64,000 bases of DNA from Neorhizobium sp. UBA3556. GTDB taxonomy: Bacteria; Pseudomonadota; Alphaproteobacteria; Rhizobiales; Rhizobiaceae. The translations under genes were made by a program, and so were the position numbers. The stretch's first letter is position 1, and each line of letters begins with the position of its first letter. This document shows positions 8,210 through 18,153 of this stretch, in pieces. A model generated the notes under the pieces. That model worked only from the letters and a program-made list of their open reading frames with translations, was not told the DNA's origin and ran no database searches. Location of the stretch: contig DFNX01000016.1 in the NCBI GenBank assembly GCA_002376235.1, positions 1,364,001-1,428,000 on the forward strand. Direction: 5' to 3'.

Positions 8210-9175
8210 TCAGGCGGCAGCGAGCTGCAGCTCCTTGCTGACAAGGTTGCGAAGCGCAATCAGATCCTTGTTGAAGAGACGAATACCGTCCGAAAGCTTT
8301 TCGGTCGCCATCTGGTCTTCGTTCAGCATCCAGCGGAAGGTCTTCTCATCCATCTTGATCGGAGCGACGGCTTCGAACTTCTCCGGCGAAAGCTTGCGTT
8401 CCAGCGTACCCTCGGCCTTGTCCAGCTCGTCGAGCAGGTTCGGCGCGATCGTCAGGCGATCGCAACCGGCCAGCGCTTCGATCTCGCCCGTGTTACGGAA
8501 CGATGCGCCCATGACGATCGTGGAGATGCCGTTTGCCTTGTAGTAGTTGTAGATCGAGCGAACAGAGACGACGCCCGGATCCGTTTCCGCCGTGTAGTCC
8601 TGTCCGGTCGACTTCTTGTACCAGTCGAGAATACGGCCGACGAAGGGCGAGATCAGGAATGCCTTGGCATCTGCGCAGGCAACAGCCTGGGCATGCGAGA
8701 ACAGCAGCGTCAGGTTGCAATCAATGCCTTCGGCCTGCAGCACTTCGGCAGCCTTGATACCTTCCCAGGTGGAAGCAAGCTTGATCAGGATGCGTTCACG
8801 CTCGATGCCACGTGCCTTGTAGGCGGCAATGATGTCATGCGCCTTCTTGATCGAAGCTTCTGTGTCGAAGGAAAGATCGGCATCGACTTCGGTCGAGACA
8901 CGGCCCGGCACGATACCGGCAAGGGCAGCACCGACATCGATCGCCAGACGGTCGGCAACGGCCACAGCAATAGCCTCTTCATTGCCGCCCTGTTTGCGAC
9001 CCCACGCAACCCCTTCCTTAACCTTGTCGGCAAAGATCGACGTACCGATCGCCTTCAGCACGATGGAAGGATTGGTGGTGCAATCGACCGGCTTGAGGCG
9101 GGCAACGGCCTCGATGTCGCCAGTGTCGGCGACGACGGTGGTCATGGAACGAAGTTGCTCTAGTTTTGACGTCAT
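8210..9175 (-). CDS. tal: Transaldolase
   Basis: This enzyme of the non-oxidative pentose phosphate pathway moves a dihydroxyacetone unit between sugar phosphates in the cytosol. The 321-residue length is typical. The substrate-binding DCTTNPSI lies near residue 31, and the Schiff-base lysine in RILIKLASTWEGI falls at Lys132, as in well-studied transaldolases. The start at 9175 has GAGGA nine bases upstream; longer readings run through the promoter. The gene is divergent from a SorC-family regulator and adjoins the polyol operon, whose ketose products feed the same pathway. Confidence 0.95.
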   Translation of the reverse strand: MTSKLEQLRSMTTVVADTGDIEAVARLKPVDCTTNPSIVLKAIGTSIFADKVKEGVAWGRKQGGNEEAIAVAVADRLAIDVGAALAGIVPGRVSTEVDADLSFDTEASIKKAHDIIAAYKARGIERERILIKLASTWEGIKAAEVLQAEGIDCNLTLLFSHAQAVACADAKAFLISPFVGRILDWYKKSTGQDYTAETDPGVVSVRSIYNYYKANGISTIVMGASFRNTGEIEALAGCDRLTIAPNLLDELDKAEGTLERKLSPEKFEAVAPIKMDEKTFRWMLNEDQMATEKLSDGIRLFNKDLIALRNLVSKELQLAAA

Positions 9176-9233
9176 CCGAATGGTCCTCACTAATGGCTGT
9201 CGGTGCTGGAGGCACCGATTTTGCTCCTCTGGC

Positions 9234-9273
9234 ATGTTATTTAGATAACATCCGCGGAAGGTAAAGAAGTCAA
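9234..9273 (-). promoter_or_regulatory. tal promoter with overlapping 18-bp palindromic operator
   Basis: On the minus strand TTGACT (9273-9268), a 17-base spacer and TGTTAT (9250-9245) make a good sigma-70 promoter for tal. The palindrome ATGTTATTTAGATAACAT (9234-9251, 16 of 18 bases symmetric) covers the -10. A repressor bound there would block tal. The adjacent divergent SorC-type regulator is the obvious candidate, by position only. A rightward TTGACA (9292-9297) with GATATC 17 bases on (9315-9320) may serve the regulator gene. Confidence 0.6.
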
Positions 9274-9373
9274 GACATTTGTCCTTCTCAATTGACATAT
9301 GTTCCAATGAAGACGATATCATGACCGGACGCGCAGGAATTGCATATTCCGCTTATCGGGAGGATTGAGCGCC

Positions 9374-10378
9374 TTGGCCAGATTGAGACGCGAAAGCCAT
9401 ACGACCTATTCCGACGCGACCTCCCAGAGGCTGCGCGCTGCGTGGCTTTATTACAATCAGGGCCTCACACAGAAGGATGTGGCAGAGCGATTGGGTGTCA
9501 GCCGCTCGACCGTCATCCGCATGCTCGACGAGGCCATGAAGCGCTCCGAGGTGCAGATCTGGATTTCGGAAGGCGTGGAAAGCTGCGTCGAACTCGCAAT
9601 CCAGCTGGAAAAGGCCTACGGGCTGGATGAGGCCGTGGTCGTCCCGACACCACGCAACAGCAGCGCCGATGCTCTTGCAGGTGCGGTCGGCCTCGCACTC
9701 GGGCAGTTTCTCTCCGATGTCATCCAGGACGACATGACGATCGGCGTCGGCTGGGGCCGCACCATGACAGCATCGCTTTCCAGTTTCCGTCCCGCGCGCC
9801 ACAATAATGTGAAGGTCGTTTCGCTGCTCGGCGGCATCGTCGCCGTCCACCAGACGAATCCGATCGACTTCACCTGGCGTTTCGCCGGACAGCTTGGCGC
9901 CGAATGTTATATGTTCCTGGCGCCTCTTCTCGTCGATACAGTCGCCACCAAACGCGCCCTGATCGACAAATGCGGCCTCGACACCATTTACAACCTTGCC
10001 GAGAACCTTGATCTCGCAGTCGTCAGCTGCGGCGATATTGGCCCGCATTCCACCTCACTGTCGGAAGGCTTCATTTCGAAGAACGAACTGGACCGTCTCA
10101 TCGCCTCCGGCTGCGTCTGCGATACGATGTTCAATTTCCTCGATGAAGAAGGCCGCTCCGTCGACCACGCCCTGAATGAGCGCGTCATGTCGATCGATCT
10201 CGACACCCTGAAGAAGGCCAAACACATCGTTCTTTCCTCCGGCGGCTCCCACCGCGCCGTCGCCATTCGCGCCACCATCCGGCGCATCGGCTGCAACACG
10301 CTGATTACCGACGAGACGGCGGCAAAGGAATTGCTTCAGCTCGCCGCATCGCAACCGGCGACCGCGCCGGAAAGCTGA
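9374..10378 (+). CDS. SorC/DeoR-type sugar-binding transcriptional regulator
   Basis: An N-terminal helix-turn-helix (YYNQGLTQKDVAERLGVSRSTVIRML) is followed by a SorC-type effector domain with GVGWGRT, SLLGGI and the C-terminal AVAIRATIRRI...LITDE pattern. TTG at 9374 is chosen because GGGAGGA lies nine bases upstream; TTG at 9365 would leave no spacing. It is about 334 residues. It lies between tal and a second paralogous regulator and could control either. EryD-like and SmoC-like proteins belong to this family and bind sugar phosphates; the ligand here is unknown. Confidence 0.87.
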   Translation: MARLRRESHTTYSDATSQRLRAAWLYYNQGLTQKDVAERLGVSRSTVIRMLDEAMKRSEVQIWISEGVESCVELAIQLEKAYGLDEAVVVPTPRNSSADALAGAVGLALGQFLSDVIQDDMTIGVGWGRTMTASLSSFRPARHNNVKVVSLLGGIVAVHQTNPIDFTWRFAGQLGAECYMFLAPLLVDTVATKRALIDKCGLDTIYNLAENLDLAVVSCGDIGPHSTSLSEGFISKNELDRLIASGCVCDTMFNFLDEEGRSVDHALNERVMSIDLDTLKKAKHIVLSSGGSHRAVAIRATIRRIGCNTLITDETAAKELLQLAASQPATAPES

Positions 10379-10484
10379 TAATCTCCCGCACCGCTTTTCG
10401 TTGGATGCAGCCGAATGACTTTTGCCAAGTGTTTGACAGAAGGTCAGAAAAAATGGCAGCAAATTGGAGGAGGAGATTTCTGCC

Positions 10485-11438
10485 ATGGCAAAACGGTCTG
10501 ACACCCAGGGACGTCTGGATGATGCAGCAAGGGCTGGCTGGCTCTATTACGTCGCTGGTCGCACCCAGGACGAAATAGCCGCCGCCATGGGAATTTCCCG
10601 GCAATCCGCACAGCGGCTCGTCTCGCTGGCGGTAGCGGAACGCCTGATCAAGGTCAGGCTCGACCATCCGATTGCCGCCTGCCTTGAACTGGCCGAACGG
10701 CTCAAGCAGAAATACGGGCTTCGCCACGCCGAAGTCGTGCCAAGCGACCCGTCCGGATCGTCCTCCACAACAGGCATTGCCGAAGCTGCCGCCGCCGAAA
10801 TCGAACGCTGGCTGAAGCAGCCGGAGCCAATCGTGCTTGCCATCGGCACAGGCCGCACGCTGAAGGCGGCTGTCGATCAACTGCCGTCGATGGAGTGCCC
10901 GCAACACCGTATCGTCTCGCTTACCGGCAATATCGGCCCGGACGGCTCAGCCGCCTTCTACAACGTCATCTTTTCCATGGCCGATGCCATTAAGGCGCGC
11001 CATTTTCCCATGCCGCTTCCGGTTCTCTGTTCGTCGGCGGAAGAGCGCGTGACGCTACACGATCAGGCGCTTGTCCGCTCGACTCTGGCGCTTGGTGCAG
11101 AGGCTGCAGCGACCTTCGTCGGCATCGGCGAACTGGGCGTCGATGGCCCACTCTGCGTCGATGGCTTCCTTGGCCGCGAAGAAATGCAAACTCTCGTCGA
11201 AAATGGCGCAGCCGGTGAAATCTGCGGCTGGGTCTACGATCAGCAGGGGCGACTTCTCGACAACGCCGTCAATGAGCGCGTCGCCAGTGTCCCGATCCCC
11301 TCGCGCTATACAAGTGCGGTCATCGGAATCGCGCAGGGGCAGCGCAAGATCAAGGCCATCGCTGCGGCGCTGCGAGGCAAATTGATCAATGGCATTATTA
11401 CCGACGAAGCCTCTGCCGAGCAGTTGCTCCGCCTGTGA
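10485..11438 (+). CDS. SorC-type regulator of the polyol operon (SmoC-like)
   Basis: This 317-residue protein has an N-terminal HTH (YVAGRTQDEIAAAMGISRQSAQRLV) and a SorC sugar-binding domain (AIGTGRTLKAAV, GNIGPDGSAAF, IKAIAAALRG...GIITDEAS). GGAGGAGGAG precedes the ATG at 10485 with good spacing; the in-frame TTG at 10464 overlaps that site. Position and direction directly ahead of smoE match the regulator of sorbitol/mannitol operons in other rhizobia. It is paralogous to the regulator at 9374. Confidence 0.88.
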   Translation: MAKRSDTQGRLDDAARAGWLYYVAGRTQDEIAAAMGISRQSAQRLVSLAVAERLIKVRLDHPIAACLELAERLKQKYGLRHAEVVPSDPSGSSSTTGIAEAAAAEIERWLKQPEPIVLAIGTGRTLKAAVDQLPSMECPQHRIVSLTGNIGPDGSAAFYNVIFSMADAIKARHFPMPLPVLCSSAEERVTLHDQALVRSTLALGAEAAATFVGIGELGVDGPLCVDGFLGREEMQTLVENGAAGEICGWVYDQQGRLLDNAVNERVASVPIPSRYTSAVIGIAQGQRKIKAIAAALRGKLINGIITDEASAEQLLRL

Positions 11439-11506
11439 GCAAAAATTTCAACGCATAAAATCAATAACTTAAAACGTTTCAATCGCAGTGCAGCGACGAA
11501 TCCGTG

Positions 11507-11535
11507 TTGACTTCTGTCAGTTACTGATAGGTAAT
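11507..11535 (+). promoter_or_regulatory. smoE promoter with palindromic operator in the spacer
   Basis: TTGACT (11507-11512), 17 bases and GGTAAT (11530-11535) form a sigma-70 promoter. The near-palindrome CTGTCAGTTACTGATAG (11514-11530) fills the spacer exactly, so a bound regulator would exclude RNA polymerase. A good Shine-Dalgarno (GGGAGGA) follows at the smoE start. Confidence 0.62.
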
Positions 11536-11584
11536 TGCCCACGAGCAAAGCGAATGCTCGCCAACATCTTCTCGGGAGGAAGAT

Positions 11585-12901
11585 ATGACATTGAAGACTT
11601 TTTTGCTGGGCGCCTGCTCGGCGCTGGCCTTCGTTGCCACCACGGCATCGGCTGAAACCCTCACCATCGCGACAGTCAATAACGGCGACATGGTCCGCAT
11701 GCAGGGCCTCACCTCCGAATTCACCAAGGCAAACCCGGATATCGAAGTGAACTGGGTTACGCTGGAAGAAAACGTCCTGCGCGAGCGCGTCACCACCGAT
11801 ATCGCCGCCAATGGCGGCCAGTACGACATCGTCACCATCGGCAACTACGAAGTTCCGATCTGGGCCAAGCAGCAGTGGCTTCTGCCGCTCGAAGGCCTCG
11901 GCGACAAATACGACATGGATGACCTCCTGCCGGCTATCCGCGGCGGTCTGTCTGTTGAAGGCAAGCTCTATGCCGCGCCGTTCTATGGCGAATCCGCCAT
12001 GATCATGTACCGCACCGATCTCCTGGAAAAAGCCGGCCTGAAGATGCCGGAAAGCCCGACCTGGGAATTCATCGCAGACGCAGCGAAGAAGATGACCGAC
12101 CGCGGCAACGACATCAGCGGCATCTGCCTGCGCGGCAAGGCTGGCTGGGGCGAGAACATGGCTTTCGTGTCGGCCCTCAACAACTCCTTCGGCGGCCGCT
12201 GGTTCGACGAAAACTGGAAGCCCCAGTTCGACCAGCCGGAATGGAAGGCCTCGCTTGCTTTCTACGCCGACCTGATGAAGGAAGCCGGTCCGTCCGGCGC
12301 GTCGTCCAACGGCTTCAACGAAAACCTGACGCTGTTCCAGCAGGGCAAGTGCGGCATGTGGATCGACGCGACCGTCGCCGCATCCTTCGTCTCGAACCCG
12401 AAGGACTCAAAGGTTGCCGACAAGGTCGGTTACGCGATCTTCCCGTCCAAGGAAGGCGTCAAGAACCACGGCAACTGGCTGTGGTCGTGGAACCTTGCCG
12501 TCCCGGCATCCTCCAAGAAGGCTGAAGCCGCGCAGAAGTTCATCTCCTGGGCAACCAGCAAGGAATACACCCAGCTCGTCGCTTCCAAGGAAGGCTGGGC
12601 AAACGTTCCTCCGGGCACGCGCACCTCGCTCTACAACACCGAGGACTACAAGAAGGAAGCAGCCTTCGCCGCTCCGACGCTCGCCGCCATGCAGGCTGCC
12701 GACATCACCAAGCCGACCGTCAAGCCGGTTCCCTATACGGGTGGCCAGTTCGTCGCGATCCCTGAATTCCAGGCTCTCGGCACCACGGTCGGCCAGCTCT
12801 TCTCGGCGGTCATCGCCGGCCAGTCCACAGTCGACGACGCGCTTGCCGCCGCCCAGGCAACGGCAACCCGCGACATGACCCGCGCCGGCTACATCAAGTA
12901 A
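11585..12901 (+). CDS. smoE: Polyol (sorbitol/mannitol) ABC transporter substrate-binding protein
   Basis: This extracellular solute-binding protein (family 1) of 438 residues has a clear signal peptide (MTLKTFLLGACSALAF ... ASAET). The body shows the family pattern: EVNWVTLEENVLRERVTTDIAA near the N-terminus and LYAAPFYGESAMIMYRTDLLEKAGL in the hinge region. It heads the smoEFGK-mtlK cluster. GGGAGGA precedes the ATG. Homologous systems in rhizobia import sorbitol, mannitol and sometimes arabitol or maltitol; the exact substrate is inferred from the downstream dehydrogenase. Confidence 0.9.
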   Translation: MTLKTFLLGACSALAFVATTASAETLTIATVNNGDMVRMQGLTSEFTKANPDIEVNWVTLEENVLRERVTTDIAANGGQYDIVTIGNYEVPIWAKQQWLLPLEGLGDKYDMDDLLPAIRGGLSVEGKLYAAPFYGESAMIMYRTDLLEKAGLKMPESPTWEFIADAAKKMTDRGNDISGICLRGKAGWGENMAFVSALNNSFGGRWFDENWKPQFDQPEWKASLAFYADLMKEAGPSGASSNGFNENLTLFQQGKCGMWIDATVAASFVSNPKDSKVADKVGYAIFPSKEGVKNHGNWLWSWNLAVPASSKKAEAAQKFISWATSKEYTQLVASKEGWANVPPGTRTSLYNTEDYKKEAAFAAPTLAAMQAADITKPTVKPVPYTGGQFVAIPEFQALGTTVGQLFSAVIAGQSTVDDALAAAQATATRDMTRAGYIK

Positions 12902-12923
12902 GGGATTTCCTCCCAAGGATAAG

Positions 12924-12950
12924 GGTTGTCCGGCATATCGCCGGGCAGCC
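12924..12950 (+). other. Stem-loop in the smoE-smoF gap
   Basis: GGTTGTCCGGC (12924-12934) and GCCGGGCAGCC (12940-12950) pair over 11 bp, with two G-U wobbles in RNA and a five-base loop. No T-run follows. It lies in an otherwise unused 201-base gap. Such hairpins after binding-protein genes commonly raise the level of that mRNA segment over the permease segment. Confidence 0.55.
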
Positions 12951-13102
12951 CGCCTCAAGTGGAAACCAGAACGACCAGAAGCCGCGCCTCTCGTCGTATC
13001 CGCAAGCTACCCTATAAAAACAAGATCGTGCTTCCAGGCTGACGTTCGTCAAGAGCGCAATGCCGGCAATGAGAGCGCAACGCTCCGGGGAGGGTTTTAG
13101 AG

Positions 13103-13975
13103 ATGGCAACGCAGAATACCAGGACGTTGGCACGCCTTATGATGGCGCCCTCCGTCATCCTTCTACTCGTGTGGATGATCGTTCCCTTGGGAATGACGCT
13201 GTACTATTCGTTCCAGAACTACAACCTGCTGACACCACAGAATGTGAGCTTCGCAGGCTTCTTCAATTACCAGTATTTCTACACCGACCCGGCCTTCTTC
13301 CAGTCGATCTGGAACACGTTGTTGCTGGTGCTCGGCGTGCTCGCCATCACGGTCATCGGCGGCACGGCGATAGCGCTTCTGATCGACCAGCCGATTTTCG
13401 GCCAGGGAATCGTGCGCATCCTCGTCATCTCGCCCTTCTTCGTCATGCCCCCGGTCGCAGCCTTGATCTGGAAGAACATGATCATGCATCCGGGCTATGG
13501 CGTGTTTGCCGATATCGCCAAGTTTTTCGGGGTACAGCCGGTCGACTGGTTTGCCCAGTTTCCGTTGTTCTCGGTCATCATCATCGTCGCCTGGCAATGG
13601 CTGCCATTCGCAACGCTCATTCTCCTGACGGCCCTCCAGTCGCTCGACAGCGAGCAGAAGGAAGCCGCCGAAATGGATGGCGCCAATGCAGTCAACCGCT
13701 TCGTCCATCTGACGATCCCGCATCTTTCGCGCGCCGTCACCGTCGTCATCCTGATCCAGACGATCTTCCTGCTCGGCATCTATGCGGAAATCCTCGTCAC
13801 CACCAATGGCGGCCCGGGTTACGCATCGACCAACCTCACCTTCCTGATCTATCGCACGGCCCGTCTCGGTTATGACGTCGGCGGCGGTGCGGCAGGCGGT
13901 ATCATCGCAGTCGTTCTCGCCAATATCGTCGCCATCTTCCTGATGCGCGCCGTCGGCAAGAACCTGGACAAGTAG
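13103..13975 (+). CDS. smoF: Polyol ABC transporter permease SmoF
   Basis: This is a MalF-type inner-membrane permease of 290 residues. It has six or so membrane segments and the EAA loop EQKEAAEMDGANAVNRFVHLTIPHL that docks the ATPase. GGGGAGGG precedes the ATG. It is separated from smoE by 201 bases and followed closely by smoG (11-base gap). It is predicted to form the translocation path with SmoG. Confidence 0.9.
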   Translation: MATQNTRTLARLMMAPSVILLLVWMIVPLGMTLYYSFQNYNLLTPQNVSFAGFFNYQYFYTDPAFFQSIWNTLLLVLGVLAITVIGGTAIALLIDQPIFGQGIVRILVISPFFVMPPVAALIWKNMIMHPGYGVFADIAKFFGVQPVDWFAQFPLFSVIIIVAWQWLPFATLILLTALQSLDSEQKEAAEMDGANAVNRFVHLTIPHLSRAVTVVILIQTIFLLGIYAEILVTTNGGPGYASTNLTFLIYRTARLGYDVGGGAAGGIIAVVLANIVAIFLMRAVGKNLDK

Positions 13976-13986
13976 GAGAGACGATC

Positions 13987-14811
13987 ATGGCTCGCAAGAC
14001 AACAACCGGAGCAAAGATCGGCTGGACCATCGCCGCATGGGTCGTGGCGGTCCTCATCTTCTTCCCGATCCTCTACGCGGTCATCACCAGCCTGAAGACG
14101 GAGCAGGAAGCCATTGCCGGCTTCTCGCTCATCCCGTCCGGCACGTTCGAGAACTACGTCACGGTTCAGACGCAGCGCGACTACTTCAAGCCGTTCATGA
14201 ACTCGGTGATCCTCTCGGTCGGCTCGACCATCCTGGCGCTGATCATCGCCATCCCCGCCGCCTGGGCGATGGCCTTCGCCCCGACCCGTCGCACCAAGGA
14301 CATCCTGATGTGGATGCTCTCCACCAAGATGATGCCGGCGGTCGCGGTTCTTCTGCCGATCTTCATCCTGTTCCGCAATTTCGGCCTGCTCGATACCCGT
14401 ATCGGCCTGACCGTCATGCTGACGCTGATCAACCTGCCGATCGTCGTCTGGATGCTCTACACCTACTTCCGCGAAATTCCGGGCGAAATCCTGGAAGCGG
14501 CGCGCATGGACGGTGCTAGCCTCTGGAAAGAGATCGTCTACGTGCTGACCCCGATGGCGGTGCCGGGCATTGCCTCGACCCTGCTCCTCAACATCATCCT
14601 TGCCTGGAACGAAGCATTCTGGACCATCCAGCTGACGACCACCAATGCGGCGCCGCTGACGGCCTTCATCGCCTCCTTCTCAAGCCCGCAAGGCCTGTTC
14701 TGGGCAAAGCTCTCGGCAGCCTCGACCATGGCGATTGCGCCGATCCTCATCCTCGGCTGGTTCAGCCAGAAGCAACTCGTTCGCGGCCTCACGTTTGGCG
14801 CGGTTAAGTAA
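13987..14811 (+). CDS. smoG: Polyol ABC transporter permease SmoG
   Basis: This is a MalG-type permease of 274 residues. The EAA loop is EILEAARMDGASLWKEIVYVLTPM, and the conserved start ending in TSLKTEQEA is present. GGAGAG lies seven bases upstream of the ATG. The gene sits between smoF and smoK with short gaps, consistent with one transcript. Confidence 0.92.
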   Translation: MARKTTTGAKIGWTIAAWVVAVLIFFPILYAVITSLKTEQEAIAGFSLIPSGTFENYVTVQTQRDYFKPFMNSVILSVGSTILALIIAIPAAWAMAFAPTRRTKDILMWMLSTKMMPAVAVLLPIFILFRNFGLLDTRIGLTVMLTLINLPIVVWMLYTYFREIPGEILEAARMDGASLWKEIVYVLTPMAVPGIASTLLLNIILAWNEAFWTIQLTTTNAAPLTAFIASFSSPQGLFWAKLSAASTMAIAPILILGWFSQKQLVRGLTFGAVK

Positions 14812-14823
14812 GGAATTCTGATC

Positions 14824-15828
<1,005 letters not shown>

Positions 15829-15873
15829 TTGATCCTACCGGCCTGACCAAGCAGGCCAACCGGAGTATGAAAA

Positions 15874-17358
15874 ATGACTGTGAAGCTTTCGTTGGCAAGC
15901 CTCAAGGATGCCGCTGCGACCGCTGGCGTGCCGAATTATGACCCGAAGACACTGACGCCGGGCATTATCCATTTCGGCGTCGGCAATTTCCACCGCGCCC
16001 ATCAGGCGGTCTATCTCGATGATCTGTTCAACACCGGCAAGGGCCACGACTGGGCGCTAATCGGCGCCGGCGTGCTGCCGTCCGATGCCGCCATGCGCGA
16101 CAAGCTCAAGGCGCAGGATTACCTGACCACCGTCGTCGAGCAGGACAACAACAAGACCGGCGCCCGCGTCACCGCGCCGATGATCGACATCATCGCGCCC
16201 GACCAAAAGGATGCGCTGATCGAAAAGCTTGCCGATCCGTCGATCCGCATCGTCTCGATGACGATCACAGAAGGCGGCTATTTCATTGACGCAGCCGGCC
16301 ACTTCAACCCGGCCCATCCGGCCATGGTCGAGGACGGCAAGAACCCGACCACGCCGAAAACCGTCTTCGGCCTCATCCTTGCCGGCCTGAAGCTTCGCCG
16401 CGAGCGCGGCGTGCAGCCCTTCACCATCATGTCCTGCGACAACATTCCCGGTAACGGCCACGTCACCGAGAACACCGTCATCGGCCTCGCCAAGATGTCG
16501 GATCCGGCCTTTGCCGAGTGGATCCACGCCAATGTCGCCTTCCCGAACTCGATGGTCGACCGCATCACCCCGGCCACAGGCCAGCGCGAAGTCGACATCC
16601 TGAAGAACGACTTCAACATCGACGACAACTGGCCGGTCTTCTGCGAAGAATTCAAGCAGTGGGTCATGGAAGACAACTTCCCCGCCGGTCGCCCGGCGCT
16701 GGAAGAAGTCGGCGTCCAGTTCGTCCCCGACGTCGCGCCTTACGAGCTGATGAAGATCCGCATCCTGAATGGCGGTCATGCAACGATCGCCTATCCGGGC
16801 GAGTTGCTCGACATCCATTTCGTCCACGAAGCGATGGAACACCCGCTGATCCGTGCCTTCCTTGCCAAGCTCGAGAAGGAAGAGATCATCCCGATCGTAC
16901 CACCAGTACCGGATACCAATCTCGACGAATATTTCGACCTGATCGAGCGCCGCTTCCTTAACCCCAAGATCGGCGACACCATTCCGCGCCTCGCGCAGGA
17001 CGGTTCCAACCGCCAGCCGAAATTCATCCTGCCCTCGACCCGCGATCGCCTCGCCCAGGGCAAGGATATTATCGGCCTGTCGCTGGTCTCGGCCCTCTGG
17101 TGCCGCTACTTCGCCGGCACGTCGGACAGCGGCCGCAAGATCGTCTTCAACGACGCGAGCGCCGAGAAACTGCAGGCCGCAGCGATCAAGGCCAAGGATG
17201 ATCCGGACGCCTTCCTGATCTTCGATGAGATTTTTGGCGAGGTTTCCGGCAACGAACTGTTCCGCAAGCGTTTCGCCCACGCATTGAAGACGCTATGGGC
17301 AGAAGGAACTGCAAAGACCCTGCAGCTCTATCTCGACGACAAGCTGGTTCAGGAATGA
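15874..17358 (+). CDS. mtlK: Mannitol 2-dehydrogenase (polyol dehydrogenase family)
   Basis: This is a long-chain NAD-dependent polyol dehydrogenase of 494 residues. The nucleotide-binding start is IIHFGVGNFHRAHQAVYLDDLF, and the catalytic-lysine region is LMKIRILNGGHATIAYPG. It oxidises D-mannitol to fructose; relatives oxidise D-arabitol to xylulose or sorbitol to fructose, so specificity is inferred. It lies directly after the smoEFGK genes, as in other rhizobia. The stop is eight bases before the GTG of the HAD gene, implying coupled translation. Confidence 0.92.
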   Translation: MTVKLSLASLKDAAATAGVPNYDPKTLTPGIIHFGVGNFHRAHQAVYLDDLFNTGKGHDWALIGAGVLPSDAAMRDKLKAQDYLTTVVEQDNNKTGARVTAPMIDIIAPDQKDALIEKLADPSIRIVSMTITEGGYFIDAAGHFNPAHPAMVEDGKNPTTPKTVFGLILAGLKLRRERGVQPFTIMSCDNIPGNGHVTENTVIGLAKMSDPAFAEWIHANVAFPNSMVDRITPATGQREVDILKNDFNIDDNWPVFCEEFKQWVMEDNFPAGRPALEEVGVQFVPDVAPYELMKIRILNGGHATIAYPGELLDIHFVHEAMEHPLIRAFLAKLEKEEIIPIVPPVPDTNLDEYFDLIERRFLNPKIGDTIPRLAQDGSNRQPKFILPSTRDRLAQGKDIIGLSLVSALWCRYFAGTSDSGRKIVFNDASAEKLQAAAIKAKDDPDAFLIFDEIFGEVSGNELFRKRFAHALKTLWAEGTAKTLQLYLDDKLVQE

Positions 17359-17366
17359 GGTGAAAC

Positions 17367-18098
17367 GTGACGGATAAGGCAAGCTCGAGCACTGGCCCAT
17401 TGGTGATCTTCGACTGCGACGGCGTGCTCGTCGACAGCGAACCGCTTTCGGTCCGGGTTCTGGTCGAAGCGCTTAACCGCCACGGTATCGATATGGCCGA
17501 GGAGGAAGCCTATCAGCGCTTCCTCGGCCGCAGCCTTGCCACCATGCGGCAGGTGATGGATGAGGAATATGATTTCCACACCGGGCCTGAGTTTCTCGAA
17601 ACGCTGCGGATCGATCTCTACGATCTGTTCAAGACCGACCTCAAGCCCATTCCGGGCATAGCGGAAACGCTGGACGCGCTGGCTCTCCGGAACCTGCCCC
17701 GCTGCGTTGCCTCTTCCAGCCAGCCGGAACGCATCCGCCTGTCGCTCGCCATCACCGGCATTCTCGACAAGCTGGAACCGCATATCTTCAGCGCCGCCAT
17801 GGTGAAGAACGGCAAGCCCGCCCCCGATCTCTTTCTCTACGCAGCCGACCAGATGGGCGTTACACCGGAAAACTGCATCGTCATTGAGGACAGCCCCGCC
17901 GGCATCGAAGCTGCCCAGCGCGCCGGCATGACCGTCTTCGCCTTCACCGGTGGCTCACATGCCGCTGTCCCCGGATATCGTGAACGGATCGACGCACTTT
18001 CGCCCGATCTCATATTTGACGCCATGCCGGATTTGCTCCACCTTGTAAAAAACCACATGGAGGGTCGCGGAAGACCATCTTCCCAGCGTGCGGTCTGA
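17367..18098 (+). CDS. HAD-superfamily sugar-phosphate phosphatase/phosphomutase-like protein
   Basis: This 243-residue haloacid dehalogenase family protein has motif I FDCDGVLVDSE, motif II in VASSSQPERI, a lysine in VKNGKPAPDLFLYA and motif III in CIVIEDSPAGIEAA. It resembles beta-phosphoglucomutase-like hydrolases (GPH/CbbY group). It starts at GTG 17367 with AGGTGA just upstream. Its place between mtlK and a pentulose-type kinase suggests a role on a sugar phosphate of the polyol pathway, for example repair or salvage; the substrate is not identifiable. Confidence 0.85.
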   Translation: MTDKASSSTGPLVIFDCDGVLVDSEPLSVRVLVEALNRHGIDMAEEEAYQRFLGRSLATMRQVMDEEYDFHTGPEFLETLRIDLYDLFKTDLKPIPGIAETLDALALRNLPRCVASSSQPERIRLSLAITGILDKLEPHIFSAAMVKNGKPAPDLFLYAADQMGVTPENCIVIEDSPAGIEAAQRAGMTVFAFTGGSHAAVPGYRERIDALSPDLIFDAMPDLLHLVKNHMEGRGRPSSQRAV

Positions 18099-18153
18099 CC
18101 GTCATTGAGGAAGCGTTTGCCGCGAGCGGTACAGGGACAGGAAACAGATCTGC

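Noticed and set aside
16057..17280. 407-codon minus-strand open frame opposite mtlK
   Set aside because: Shadow of a well-supported dehydrogenase; no ribosome site or motif.
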